Source of the DNA: Pseudochrobactrum sp. sp1633
Lineage (GTDB): Bacteria > Pseudomonadota > Alphaproteobacteria > Rhizobiales > Rhizobiaceae
DNA length: 64,000 nt
Direction: 5' to 3'
Assembly (NCBI RefSeq): GCF_030376605.1
Contig: NZ_JARRAE010000003.1
Span: 124,001-188,000 of the forward strand
The translations under genes and the position numbers were made by a program. The notes under the pieces were generated by a model. That model was not told where the DNA came from, did no database searches, and was given only the letters and a program-made list of their open reading frames with translations. This document shows positions 31,508 through 40,669 of the stretch, piece by piece (within the stretch, counting starts at the first letter, position 1; each line of letters begins with the position of its first letter).

Positions 31508-32695
31508 ATGTTGACCGATAAAACGGGTAAAACAAGTAGTGACCCAGCATCCGCACCGGAAATAAATGTGGTGCCGGACGATGCCGGTACTATTGTCACT
31601 TTATCCGGTCGCTGGACATCGCTGACGGTCGCCCGCGTTGATAATCAGATGCGTAAACTTGAAAGCGGGCTGGCTTCACGCTTGCCGTCGCCGGTTGTTA
31701 AACTGGATATGGGGGATATCTCCGGTCTGGATACAGCAGGCGCATGGCTGATCGAGCGTTTGCGTGTGGCGCTGAGCAAACAGCAGATCAGTGTGCATAT
31801 TGATAATATCCGGCCGAGCTGGACACCCCTTTTGGAAGAGGTCGGCGCCGCCGTTGAACGCTATCAATTGCCGGAAAAACAACGCCGTCCGTTTTTTGCG
31901 ATTGCTCTGCTCGATCAGCTTGGCCGCTTCATGTATGCGGCGCGCGATGATTTTATGATGTCGATGCATATTCTGGGCGCGACAATCCGCGGTTCGCAGA
32001 TGAAATCCGGTCGCGGTAACGGCATCAGCTATGCCGCGATTGTCAATCAAATCGACCGGATGGGCGTGGGCGCTATTCCGGTTGTGTTACTGATGTCCAC
32101 GATCATCGGTGCGATTATTGCCCAGCAGGGCGCGTTTCAGCTGCGATATTTCGGTGCGGAAATTTTCGTCGTCGATCTGGTCGGGATTCTCGTGCTGCGT
32201 GAGATCGGGGTGCTGCTGACGGCGATTATGATTGCAGGGCGTTCCGGCAGTGCGATTACTGCAGAGATAGGCTCCATGAAAATGCGTGAGGAAACTGATG
32301 CGCTGACAGTGATCGGGCTAAACCCCGTTGGCGTACTGGTGTTTCCGCGATTGGTGGCGCTGGTTATTATTTTGCCGATGCTGACGATTGTCGCCGATCT
32401 GGCGGCGCTTGCCGGTGCGGGCTTCGTTGCATGGAGCTATTCCGGTATTCCGCCGGAAGCATTCATGAGCCGTCTGCGTGACGCGATCGTGACTTCCACC
32501 TATCTGGCAGGGCTGATTAAAGCGCCGTTTATGGCTATGATTATCGGTATTATGGCCTCGGTTGAAGGAATGAAAGTTAAAGGCAGTGCAGAATCACTCG
32601 GGCGACGCGTGACTGCATCGGTGGTGAAGTCGATTTTTGTGGTGATTGTCGTGGATGGTATTTTTGCGATTTTCTACGCGGCCATTAATTTTTAA
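31508..32695 (+). CDS. mlaE: Mla-type lipid ABC transporter permease with N-terminal STAS domain
   Basis: A 395-residue fusion. Residues about 20-110 form a STAS domain (VVKLDMGDISGLDTAGAWLIERL), the job done by the separate MlaB protein in E. coli. Residues about 150-395 are the MlaE/YrbE permease with five spans and the family segments EIGVLLTAIMIAGRSGSA and GSMKMREETDAL. With the ATPase, MCE protein and lipoprotein that follow, it forms an inner-membrane complex moving phospholipids or other lipids across the periplasm to maintain outer-membrane asymmetry. Confidence 0.92.
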   Translation: MLTDKTGKTSSDPASAPEINVVPDDAGTIVTLSGRWTSLTVARVDNQMRKLESGLASRLPSPVVKLDMGDISGLDTAGAWLIERLRVALSKQQISVHIDNIRPSWTPLLEEVGAAVERYQLPEKQRRPFFAIALLDQLGRFMYAARDDFMMSMHILGATIRGSQMKSGRGNGISYAAIVNQIDRMGVGAIPVVLLMSTIIGAIIAQQGAFQLRYFGAEIFVVDLVGILVLREIGVLLTAIMIAGRSGSAITAEIGSMKMREETDALTVIGLNPVGVLVFPRLVALVIILPMLTIVADLAALAGAGFVAWSYSGIPPEAFMSRLRDAIVTSTYLAGLIKAPFMAMIIGIMASVEGMKVKGSAESLGRRVTASVVKSIFVVIVVDGIFAIFYAAINF

Positions 32696-32742
32696 CGCCT
32701 GATAACGGCAGAAAAAATGACAAGCTCATTTAAATTATACGG

Positions 32743-33669
32743 ATGAATATGAAATCTCAGGATAACCGGCAGACAGCGCAGACATTGAATGCAGAACCGG
32801 CACAGGATGCCGTGATTTCTGTGCGCGATGTTACGGTTTCATTCGGTCGTAACGTGATTTTGGACAAGCTGGATCTGGATATCCGGCGCGGCGAGGTGCT
32901 GGGTTTCATTGGCCCGTCAGGCTCAGGAAAATCGGTGCTGATGCGCACGATTCTGGGGCTTAACCAGAAGAAGTCCGGTCTGATTGATATTTTTGGTCAG
33001 GACGTCGATAAGGTCAATGAACGCCAGAAAATGGCGATTGATATGCGTATGGGCGTGCTTTTTCAGCAAGGTGCGCTGTTTTCCTCGCTGACGGTATTGG
33101 AGAATATTCAGGTGCCGATGCGGGAATATCTCGATCTGTCGCCGAAACTGATGAATGAGTTGGCACGGCTCAAGATTGATCTGGTGGGGCTGAAACCCGA
33201 TACGGCGGAGAAATATCCGTCTGAGCTCTCCGGCGGTATGATTAAGCGCGCAGCTTTGGCGCGTGCACTGGCGCTTGATCCGGAAGTTGTGTTTCTTGAT
33301 GAGCCGACCTCAGGGCTTGATCCGATCGGTGCGGCAGATTTTGATGATCTGATTGCAAATTTGCGCGATACGATGGGGCTGACCGTCTATATGGTGACCC
33401 ATGACCTTGATAGTCTTTTTGCAATTTGCGACCGAATTGCTGTATTAGGGCAAAAGAAGGTGCTGGTAGATGGCACAGTTGAAGAGCTGCTGAAATTTGA
33501 CGATCCTTGGGTGCAGTCCTATTTCAATGGTAAGAGAGCACGCCAGATTGATATGAATGCGGCAAACCGCCGGCGTAAAACGTCAGCATTGCCGGTTGAA
33601 AATACAGGTGCGGATTTGAACGGAAATAAAGGCCTGGATACGGACCGAAATACGGAAACAAATCAGTAA
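32743..33669 (+). CDS. mlaF: Mla-type lipid ABC transporter ATP-binding protein
   Basis: A 308-residue ABC ATPase with Walker A GPSGSGKS (57-64), Q-loop LFQQGALF, signature LSGGM and Walker B VVFLDEPTSGLDP, followed by the switch His in TVYMVTHDLDS. The C-terminal 45 residues are polar and low-complexity. It lies 47 bases after mlaE and its TAA overlaps the ATG of the next gene (TAATG), showing translational coupling. Confidence 0.93.
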   Translation: MNMKSQDNRQTAQTLNAEPAQDAVISVRDVTVSFGRNVILDKLDLDIRRGEVLGFIGPSGSGKSVLMRTILGLNQKKSGLIDIFGQDVDKVNERQKMAIDMRMGVLFQQGALFSSLTVLENIQVPMREYLDLSPKLMNELARLKIDLVGLKPDTAEKYPSELSGGMIKRAALARALALDPEVVFLDEPTSGLDPIGAADFDDLIANLRDTMGLTVYMVTHDLDSLFAICDRIAVLGQKKVLVDGTVEELLKFDDPWVQSYFNGKRARQIDMNAANRRRKTSALPVENTGADLNGNKGLDTDRNTETNQ

Positions 33670-34664
33670 TGGAAACAAAAGCTAATTATGTTCTGGTCGG
33701 TATTTTCACGCTGGCAGTGACGATTGCAGCCTTTGGTTTCGTCTACTGGGCTGCCCGTTTTGGCGACAACAGCGATACACTGCCGCTTGAGATCCGCATT
33801 CCGGGTTCGGTTACCGGTCTGTCAAAAGGCAGTCAGGTGCTGTTCAATGGTATTAAGGTTGGTGACGTGCGCCAGATGTTCCTTGATCCGCTCAATCCGA
33901 ATATGGTGATTGTGCAGACTGATGTGAACCGCACCACGCCGATTACCCGTTCCACGAAAGCCGAACTTTCTTCGCAAGGCCTGACGGGTATTGCTTTTGT
34001 TGAGCTCAAGGGCGGCAGCCTGATGGAGCCGAACCTGATGGAAGAGGCGGATAAGGGCGGCTATGTCGCGCGTATCAATGCTGATCCGTCGATCTTTACT
34101 GATCTGATGGCGACGGCAAAAGATATTTTCGGCCGTACCGAGCGTGTTCTCGGAGGGCTGGAAGGCTTTGTGAATGATGCCCGCGGTCCGCTGACAGATA
34201 CCGTCAATAATGCCAAGACCTTTACGGATGCTCTTGCCAAGAATGCTGATGTGATCAGTGCGATCGGTGATAATGCCGAGGATGTGCAGAAAACAATTCA
34301 TGAAGCCCGCGAGATGATGGAGCGCCTCAACGAGGCATCCAAGCGTGTTGACGGTATTATGGCCAAAGTTGACAAGATGCTGTCGCCGGAAGACCGCGAC
34401 GGTATCGTTGCGCAGGCAAAATCCACGCTCGCTTCCATTCAGAAAACCTCTGATAATCTGAATACAAGGCTTGGGCCGATTGCGGATAATCTGACCCGAT
34501 TCTCGGGTAAAGGTTTGAGCGATGTGCAGTCGGTTGTTGTCGATAGCCGTCGCTCGTTGCAGCGTATCGAGCAGGCGATTACTGATCTTGAACGTGATCC
34601 GCAGCGTATTATTTTCGGCGGTTCAGGCACCGTACCGCAATATGACGGAAGGAAACGCCACTGA
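33669..34664 (+). CDS. mlaD: MCE-domain lipid-binding protein of Mla-type transporter
   Basis: A 331-residue protein anchored by one N-terminal span (residues 8-27). A single MCE domain follows at about 40-115 (LEIRIPGSVTGLSKGSQVLFNGIKVG region), then a long helical C-terminal part (about 150-315) rich in heptad-like Ala/Asp/Val, probably coiled coil. MCE proteins form hexameric rings that carry lipids through the periplasm. It is longer than E. coli MlaD (183 residues) because of the helical extension, which may form a needle-like tunnel as in PqiB/LetB relatives. Confidence 0.92.
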   Translation: METKANYVLVGIFTLAVTIAAFGFVYWAARFGDNSDTLPLEIRIPGSVTGLSKGSQVLFNGIKVGDVRQMFLDPLNPNMVIVQTDVNRTTPITRSTKAELSSQGLTGIAFVELKGGSLMEPNLMEEADKGGYVARINADPSIFTDLMATAKDIFGRTERVLGGLEGFVNDARGPLTDTVNNAKTFTDALAKNADVISAIGDNAEDVQKTIHEAREMMERLNEASKRVDGIMAKVDKMLSPEDRDGIVAQAKSTLASIQKTSDNLNTRLGPIADNLTRFSGKGLSDVQSVVVDSRRSLQRIEQAITDLERDPQRIIFGGSGTVPQYDGRKRH

Positions 34665-35260
34665 TGCTGAAGCATATTGTGAAATACAAACTGGCGGCTC
34701 TCGGAACTGTGCTGTTGCTTAGCGGTTGTGCGTCGACCACGCCGCTGGATACATTCAGCCTTGGCTCTGCGCCGCAGGTGCAGGTGGCACAAAAGCGCAA
34801 GAATGTGCAGATTTTGGTACCGACACCGGCTGCGCTTAAAGCGCTCGACAGTGAAAATATCGTCATTCACGATGCGCCGGGCTCCATCACCTATCTGAAA
34901 GGCGCACAATGGGGTGACCGTCTGACCAATCTGGTACAGGCGCGGCTGGTGCAAGCCTTTGAAAATAGCAAGGCGGTTGGCGGTGTAGGTCGTCCGGGGG
35001 ATGGACTGGCGATTAATTATCAGGTGCAGGCAGACTTACGCGATTTCGGTATCAATGCTGCATCATCGCCGCAAACTGCCAAGATCGAACTGGCTGTACG
35101 TGTGCTGAACGATAAGACCGGTGAAGTGCGTGCCACACGGGTGTTCACATCTTCGGCACCGGTGAGCGGTGCGGGCAACAAGGCCTATATCCGCGCATTG
35201 GATGCCGGTTTCAGCGATGTGACGGGACAGATCGTAGCATGGGTTGTTTCAGTCATCTGA
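34664..35260 (+). CDS. ABC-type transport auxiliary lipoprotein
   Basis: A 198-residue lipoprotein with lipobox LLLSGCAS (acylated Cys22). It belongs to the ABC transport auxiliary component family related to PqiC/YmbA. Its ATG overlaps the stop of the MCE gene by one base. In MCE systems this lipoprotein sits on the outer-membrane side and docks the periplasmic tunnel, so the operon (permease-STAS, ATPase, MCE, lipoprotein) is complete without MlaA or MlaC. A terminator follows 67 bases after the stop. Confidence 0.88.
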   Translation: MLKHIVKYKLAALGTVLLLSGCASTTPLDTFSLGSAPQVQVAQKRKNVQILVPTPAALKALDSENIVIHDAPGSITYLKGAQWGDRLTNLVQARLVQAFENSKAVGGVGRPGDGLAINYQVQADLRDFGINAASSPQTAKIELAVRVLNDKTGEVRATRVFTSSAPVSGAGNKAYIRALDAGFSDVTGQIVAWVVSVI

Positions 35261-35327
35261 TTTGGTTTAGAAACTGATTTAAGATTTCTCTGTTAGATTA
35301 TGAAAAACCTGAGATATTTATTATTTT

Positions 35328-35356
35328 AAAAAGGCGGCAGAAATGCCGCCTTTTTT
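35328..35356 (+). terminator. rho-independent terminator of the lipid transporter operon
   Basis: The stem AAGGCGGCA / TGCCGCCTT with a GAAA loop is flanked by A and T6 tracts. Confidence 0.9.
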
Positions 35357-35474
35357 CTCTCCCCAAATCAATAAAAGAAAAATATTCTATCGTCTGTATA
35401 AAAGCCGTAACGGATACATGCGATTCTTTTATTCGCTTCATGCGGATGAGGGATTTACAGGGAGAGACTGCCGT

Positions 35475-37247
35475 ATGACGATGCATCAGATACTGGCGCT
35501 AGCGGTTATCGCTTTGATGATGGCGGCCTTTATCTGGGGACGGTTTCGCTATGATGTTGTAGCGCTGTGTTTTCTTCTACTTGCAGTCGCGCTGGGTCTG
35601 GTTCCCTATGATAAAGCCTTCACCGGCTTTGCTGATGATATTGTGATTATTGTTGGCAGTGCGCTGGTCGTGAGTGCCGGTGTGGCGCGTTCCGGCCTGA
35701 TGGAAGCGGCAGTACAACGCTTTGTGCCCCACCTTAATGCTGTGCGGTTGCAAATGATTTTGCTGGTCGGCGTGGTAACGGTGCTCTCTGCTTTTGTGAA
35801 AAATGTCGGCGCTCTGGCAATTATGATTCCGGTCGCACTGCAATTTGCCCGCCGCTCCAATGTGTCGCCTTCCGTCTTCCTGATGCCGATGGCTTTTGGT
35901 GCGTTGCTGGGCGGATTGATGACGCAGGTCGGCACATCGCCCAATATTGTGGTGTCGCGTGTGCGTGCGGAAATGGTGGGCGAAAGCTTCACCATGTTTG
36001 ACTTTACACCGGTTGGTGCAACGCTGGCAGTGGTGGGAATTATCTATCTGGCTCTGTTCTATTGGCTGGTACCGCAGCGTAAGCGCGAGAATATCAGCGT
36101 GAATGAGGCCATTGAAATCCGCAATTATGTGTCGGAAGCACGGGTGCCTAAAGGCGCAACCGTGATCGGCAAAAAAGTAACCGATCTGGTGAAGCCTGCC
36201 GAAGGCAATGCGATGGTCACGTCCATCTTGCGGGATACAAAACGTGTTGCACCACTGCCGGATACAGTGATTGCTGAAGGCGATATTATTCTGCTGGAAG
36301 GTGACCCGAAAGCGCTGGATGCGATTGTCAGTAATGGCAAGCTCAAGATTTCGGAAGACAGGGTGCCGTCTGATAATGCCGGTTCTGCCGAGATTGAAGC
36401 TGTTGAAGCCGTGATCGGTAAGGATTCTGCGCTGATCGGCACTTCGGCACGCGGGCTGAACCTCTATGAGAATTATGATGTTAATCTGCTGGCCGTGAGC
36501 CGGCAGGGCGAGCGCATCGGCCAGCGCTTACGCGAAGTTGTGCTGCATCAGGGCGATGTGGTGGTGTTGCAGGGGCGCCAAGGTATTTTACCGCCATTGT
36601 TGCGCGAGCTGGGCTGCCTGCCGCTGGCACGGCGCACAATTTTGCTGGGTAGTGTGCGGCGCGGGCTTATTCCGCTGTCGATCTTGCTGGTCGCCATTGC
36701 GGCAACTGCTTTGGGGGTAGTGCCTGTATCCATCGCATTCTTTGCGGCGGCAGTGGCTATGGTTGTGTTTCGCGCTATTCCGGTCAGCGAGGTCTATTCA
36801 TCGGTCGACGGGCCGATCCTCGTTATGCTGGCAGCTCTTATTCCCGTGAGTGATGCTTTGCGCACAACGGGAGCGACCGATGTTATTGCTCATTGGCTGA
36901 CAATTTTTGCACAACAAATGCCCCCAGCCGGTGCGCTGGCACTGATGCTGATTACCGCAATGGCGGTAACACCATTTCTCAATAATGCAGCGACGGTGCT
37001 GGTTATGGCACCGATTGCGACCAGTTTTGCTTCTGGTCTCGGCTTTAAACCGGAGGCATTTCTGATGGCTGTGGCGATTGGTGCCGGTTGTGATTTTCTC
37101 TCACCGATCGGGCATCAGTGTAATACGCTGGTGATGGGGCCGGGCGGATATCGTTTCAGTGATTATCCGCGTCTTGGTCTGCCATTGTCATTCATCATTA
37201 TTTTGGTAGCCGTGCCGGTACTGATGTTCTGGTGGCCGTTGCAGTAA
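35475..37247 (+). CDS. SLC13 family permease with two TrkA-C domains
   Basis: A 590-residue transporter of the SLC13/CitT (DASS) superfamily. Hydrophobic spans lie in the first 200 and last 190 residues, with the repeated SPN-type motif in MTQVGTSPNIVVSRV and its counterpart in FLNNAATVLVMAP. Two cytoplasmic TrkA-C/RCK-C modules lie between (EGDIILLEGDP and HQGDVVVLQGRQG). The substrate may be a dicarboxylate, sulfate or another anion. I start at ATG 35475, 9 bases after GGAGAG; an upstream extension would run into the preceding terminator. Confidence 0.88.
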   Translation: MTMHQILALAVIALMMAAFIWGRFRYDVVALCFLLLAVALGLVPYDKAFTGFADDIVIIVGSALVVSAGVARSGLMEAAVQRFVPHLNAVRLQMILLVGVVTVLSAFVKNVGALAIMIPVALQFARRSNVSPSVFLMPMAFGALLGGLMTQVGTSPNIVVSRVRAEMVGESFTMFDFTPVGATLAVVGIIYLALFYWLVPQRKRENISVNEAIEIRNYVSEARVPKGATVIGKKVTDLVKPAEGNAMVTSILRDTKRVAPLPDTVIAEGDIILLEGDPKALDAIVSNGKLKISEDRVPSDNAGSAEIEAVEAVIGKDSALIGTSARGLNLYENYDVNLLAVSRQGERIGQRLREVVLHQGDVVVLQGRQGILPPLLRELGCLPLARRTILLGSVRRGLIPLSILLVAIAATALGVVPVSIAFFAAAVAMVVFRAIPVSEVYSSVDGPILVMLAALIPVSDALRTTGATDVIAHWLTIFAQQMPPAGALALMLITAMAVTPFLNNAATVLVMAPIATSFASGLGFKPEAFLMAVAIGAGCDFLSPIGHQCNTLVMGPGGYRFSDYPRLGLPLSFIIILVAVPVLMFWWPLQ

Positions 37248-37250
37248 ATA

Positions 37251-38336
37251 TCAACCGGCCATGAAGCCGGTTGAGTCTTTTTGCCAATAACCGGCAACCA
37301 GCGTCTGATCACGGGATTTGCCAAGCTGTTTGCGCCAATGCTCACGCATGATCTTGGCAAAATCAGCTTCACCGGCAAACCAGCCGAAACTGTCATCACC
37401 TTCCGGCCACGGCAGTGCACAGAGCTTATTCGTAAGCTCAGTTACCGCTGTATTCTGATCAGCATTCACAATCCATTCAATGCTAACACCTGCCGGATGT
37501 GTGAGTGGCTGGATATCGGCTTGTGTATCGACCGCAATCAGCACATGGCCGGTTACATCTGCTGCAAAGTCTTCCAGCATCCGCCCGACGGCTGGCAAAC
37601 CGGTCATATCCGTACCGATCAGATATTGTTTGGCCTGCCGAAGAGGACGACCGACAGGCCCCATCAGGCCGACCTTATCGCCTGCACCTGCATTTTTTGC
37701 CCATTGGCAGGCCAGACCTTCTGTCTCATGAATATAGAAGTCAATTTCCATCCAGCCTTCTTCAATATTGAGATTGCGGATAGTGTAAGCGCGCGCTGCC
37801 GGTCGTTTTGCTTCATCCGGCCAGAAGGGCAGGCCGTTGGGACCCATAATCGGCCAGACAGGGTGCGGCACATCTTCAGTCGGGAGTAACAGCCGCACAT
37901 GCATGGCGCCAAACAGGGAGAAGCGCTTAAGGTCTTCACCGCCAAAACGGATTCGCAGCATATGCGGAGTAAAATGATGGGCGGTGAGCACTGTCATCTG
38001 CCGGAACTGCGGCAGGGGCTGTTCTCCTGCCTGATCACCTTCCCAGAGAATGTCCGGTGCTTCATCTTTGGTGTAGAGCTTGATTGCAACGGCAGCCAGA
38101 TCTTTCAGGCGGCTCAATCCGATATCTTCAGACGCGCGTAGCGATACGCGATAACCGTCAGGGCGCGCTTTGAGTTCGATCTGCCCGAACGGATAGTCAA
38201 AAGCGTGGTGCTCTTCGCCCGCATCATAGCGCGCTTCATAGGAGTTCAGGCGGTCAATGATCGGCGGCAGGTAGTTCGCACCATTGACGAGGCGGATATT
38301 GGCATAGCTGTACAAGGTGGTTGAATGCTGGGACAC
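37251..38336 (-). CDS. siderophore-interacting protein (ferric reductase) with N-terminal DUF2218
   Basis: A 361-residue cytosolic flavoprotein. The N-terminal ~95 residues form a DUF2218 domain. The FAD-binding domain follows (ARAYTIRNLNIEEGWMEIDF, holding the Arg-x-Tyr-Thr FAD motif, and GLMGPVGR), then a C-terminal NAD(P)H-binding SIP domain ending in GYWQKDS. Such enzymes reduce ferric siderophores to release iron. It lies 86 bases downstream of the haem receptor gene on the same strand, separated by a terminator, consistent with a common iron-starvation role. Confidence 0.92.
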   Translation of the reverse strand: MSQHSTTLYSYANIRLVNGANYLPPIIDRLNSYEARYDAGEEHHAFDYPFGQIELKARPDGYRVSLRASEDIGLSRLKDLAAVAIKLYTKDEAPDILWEGDQAGEQPLPQFRQMTVLTAHHFTPHMLRIRFGGEDLKRFSLFGAMHVRLLLPTEDVPHPVWPIMGPNGLPFWPDEAKRPAARAYTIRNLNIEEGWMEIDFYIHETEGLACQWAKNAGAGDKVGLMGPVGRPLRQAKQYLIGTDMTGLPAVGRMLEDFAADVTGHVLIAVDTQADIQPLTHPAGVSIEWIVNADQNTAVTELTNKLCALPWPEGDDSFGWFAGEADFAKIMREHWRKQLGKSRDQTLVAGYWQKDSTGFMAG

Positions 38337-38366
38337 GGTGTTCTCGATCTTAGAAATATGATTGAA

Positions 38367-38401
38367 GAAAAAAGGACAGGCAGCATGAAATGCCGCCTGC
38401 C
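38367..38401 (-). terminator. rho-independent terminator of the haem receptor gene
   Basis: An imperfect stem GGCAGGC-GCAT / ATGC-GCCTG-CC is followed on the minus strand by TTTTTTC, between bhuA and the SIP gene. Confidence 0.75.
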
Positions 38402-38422
38402 AGACCGGAGAAGATTCGTATT

Positions 38423-40540
38423 TTAGCCGCCGAAACGTCCGGTAATGGCGACTTTGAAAGTGCGGCCTTTGCCTTGCTCAATATCTGTATTGGTTGCCCA
38501 GCCGGTTTGGGCATCGGTATAGGCTTTGTTGAAGACATTATCGACGCCGAAGTCGAGTTTCACATTTTCAGTGACCTGCCAGTTGGCAAAGACATTCACC
38601 AGATCAGTGCGCGGATAGACGGTTACACCTGTGCTCGTCGCACGGGTGGTTCTGCCAACACTCTGATATTCGACACCGTAAACCAGCCTGTCATCAAGCG
38701 CTTTCAGGCCAAGAGCTGCACTGAAATTATGCAATGGTGTGCTGCTGAGGGATTCACCTTTGTAGATGCCGTCTTTCATTTCGGCATCGGTATAGGAGGC
38801 GGCAAGGTTCACATAGCCCCACCATGTGTCATAGGTGCCTTCCAGCTCCACACCGCGCAGACGGGCAGTGCCGACATTTTCCGATGTCGTGACATTGCCG
38901 GTTTTAACGGTGTTGATGTAGTCTTTCACATCGGTGTGGAAGATATTCAGTTTGGTGCGCAGCTGATCTCCGGCTTCGATCAGATTGTCCTGCCGCAGAT
39001 TGATGCCCGCTTCATAAGTCGTGGCGACTTCCGGTTTCAGGAACAGGTTCGGCTCATAGCCGGAACCGTGAGAGCCATTCTGGCGGAACACATCCTGCAT
39101 ATGCGGTACGCGGTAGCCCTGCGCATAAAGACCGTAGAACTGGATGCCCTCAACCGGTGTGATGCCAATGCTCAGGCGCGGTGAGACGCGATTGCCGTCA
39201 AGGCTCACATCCTGCGATGGGGCGGTGAGTGTGGTTTTGCTGGTGCCGTCGAGCTTATAGCCGTCATAGCGCACAGCGCCGATCAGCTCGAGCCATTTCT
39301 GATATTCGCCCTGCCACTGCACAAAACCGCCATAGGCCTGCTGCTCACCATTGCCGAAGTTGTCGGTATCAGAGCGTCCGCGCAGTTTGTAATAATCCAT
39401 GCCGTAGGTAACGGTGTGCTTCAGGCTCTCCGTCTCAAAGCGCGAACTGTTATGGGCCCGGAAACCGGATGTCGAAACATCATAATAACGCGTTTTGCCA
39501 TAGTCTTTGAGCTGCCAGACCTGAAACTGGTCATTATCCGTGGCGCTGTGATAGGCATTGACGGAGAGATCCCAGAACGGATTGTCATCCGGCCTGTAGG
39601 TATAGCTGCCTGTATAGGTGCTCACCACTGTATCAGCATTATAGCGCGACAGGGTTTTAGAAGCAGATCCGCTGCTGGCGGTCATGATATCTTCGTATTT
39701 CTGACGGGAAATGCCAAATTTCAGCTCATGGCCTTCAGCAGGGCGCATGGTAACTTTACCCATGCCGCTGATAGCTTTTTCGCCTGTCCAGCGCACAGTA
39801 TCACCGTCACCGTTTTTATATTCATCGCTGTCACGGTAATTGAGATTGCCGATTACATCGAAATTATCATTAAAGCGGTAAGCGCCGGTTGTACTGGTGA
39901 GAAAGCCTTTGCCATTGCTTTCATAGCGCAGTTTTTCGCTCAAAGCCCATGTTTCACTGTCATTGAGAAAATCGCGGGCATCTTTGGTTTCAAAGGCAAC
40001 CACACCGCCAATGGCGCCCGAGCCATAAATATTGGAAACGGGGCCGCGAATGACTGTCACCTGCTTGAGCAGTTCCGGTTCAATATAGAAAGAGCCAGAG
40101 CCGTGACCAACGCGCCAGTAATCCTGCCTTGCACCGTCCATCGTTACAGCCACACGACCTGATTGCTGAAGGCCGCGAATATTGATTGAAGTTGCAGGAT
40201 CATCACCGTTGAGTGAGGCATGAACACCCGGTGTGAAGCGGAAAATGTCGGCAGCGGTTGTCGGCTGAATACGATCAATCTGTTGGCGCGAGATCAGGCT
40301 GGTGGAGGCAATCGCGTCAATCACCGCCTGATCATTGCTGAGTGGGGAGATGGTAATGGTATCGAGCTCCAGCACCTGAGACTTGGCTTTGTCTGCGGTC
40401 TTCTGCTCATCTGTTTGTTGCGCAGTTTTAACCGGCACTGTCTGTGCCAGTAGCGGTACGGTGCTGAATGCGAGCAGGCCAAATGTGCTGAGCACAGTTG
40501 TGCTCATTAAACGAAACGCGGAATTCTGAGAGATTTTCAT
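38423..40540 (-). CDS. bhuA: TonB-dependent haem/haemoglobin receptor (BhuA-like)
   Basis: A 705-residue outer-membrane receptor with a signal peptide (cleavage after LLAQ, about residue 33), a plug domain (SLISRQQIDRIQPTTAADIF, NIRGLQQSGRVAVTMDGARQ) and a 22-strand barrel ending in a Phe-rich C-terminus. The EPNLFLKPE segment matches the NPNL-type motif of haem/haemoglobin receptors. The divergent gene encodes a haem-binding protein, and the shared promoter has an iron-responsive site, so haem acquisition is the likely role. Confidence 0.9.
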   Translation of the reverse strand: MKISQNSAFRLMSTTVLSTFGLLAFSTVPLLAQTVPVKTAQQTDEQKTADKAKSQVLELDTITISPLSNDQAVIDAIASTSLISRQQIDRIQPTTAADIFRFTPGVHASLNGDDPATSINIRGLQQSGRVAVTMDGARQDYWRVGHGSGSFYIEPELLKQVTVIRGPVSNIYGSGAIGGVVAFETKDARDFLNDSETWALSEKLRYESNGKGFLTSTTGAYRFNDNFDVIGNLNYRDSDEYKNGDGDTVRWTGEKAISGMGKVTMRPAEGHELKFGISRQKYEDIMTASSGSASKTLSRYNADTVVSTYTGSYTYRPDDNPFWDLSVNAYHSATDNDQFQVWQLKDYGKTRYYDVSTSGFRAHNSSRFETESLKHTVTYGMDYYKLRGRSDTDNFGNGEQQAYGGFVQWQGEYQKWLELIGAVRYDGYKLDGTSKTTLTAPSQDVSLDGNRVSPRLSIGITPVEGIQFYGLYAQGYRVPHMQDVFRQNGSHGSGYEPNLFLKPEVATTYEAGINLRQDNLIEAGDQLRTKLNIFHTDVKDYINTVKTGNVTTSENVGTARLRGVELEGTYDTWWGYVNLAASYTDAEMKDGIYKGESLSSTPLHNFSAALGLKALDDRLVYGVEYQSVGRTTRATSTGVTVYPRTDLVNVFANWQVTENVKLDFGVDNVFNKAYTDAQTGWATNTDIEQGKGRTFKVAITGRFGG

Positions 40541-40602
40541 ATTGCCCCCGATGCTGCTGCCGGCTCACAGCGGGAGGGATTTCCGGCTATTGGCATGCAT
40601 TA

Positions 40603-40663
40603 AGTTGACTCATTAACTCGTATTAATTAGAGGCTATATAAATCATGATAAATAGAGTCAACT
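40603..40663. promoter_or_regulatory. divergent iron-responsive promoter with RirA-type (IRO) site
   Basis: The 9-bp arms AGTTGACTC (40603-40611) and GAGTCAACT (40655-40663) are perfect inverted repeats, 43 bases apart. Within the right side, TGA-N9-TCA (40646-40660) is an exact iron-responsive operator core as bound by rhizobial RirA. The left arm gives TGA-N9-TCG, one base off. On the minus strand TTGACT (40661-40656) and TATAGC (40638-40633) are spaced by 17 bases and form a plausible haem-receptor promoter. Confidence 0.55.
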
Positions 40664-40669
40664 TTAATT

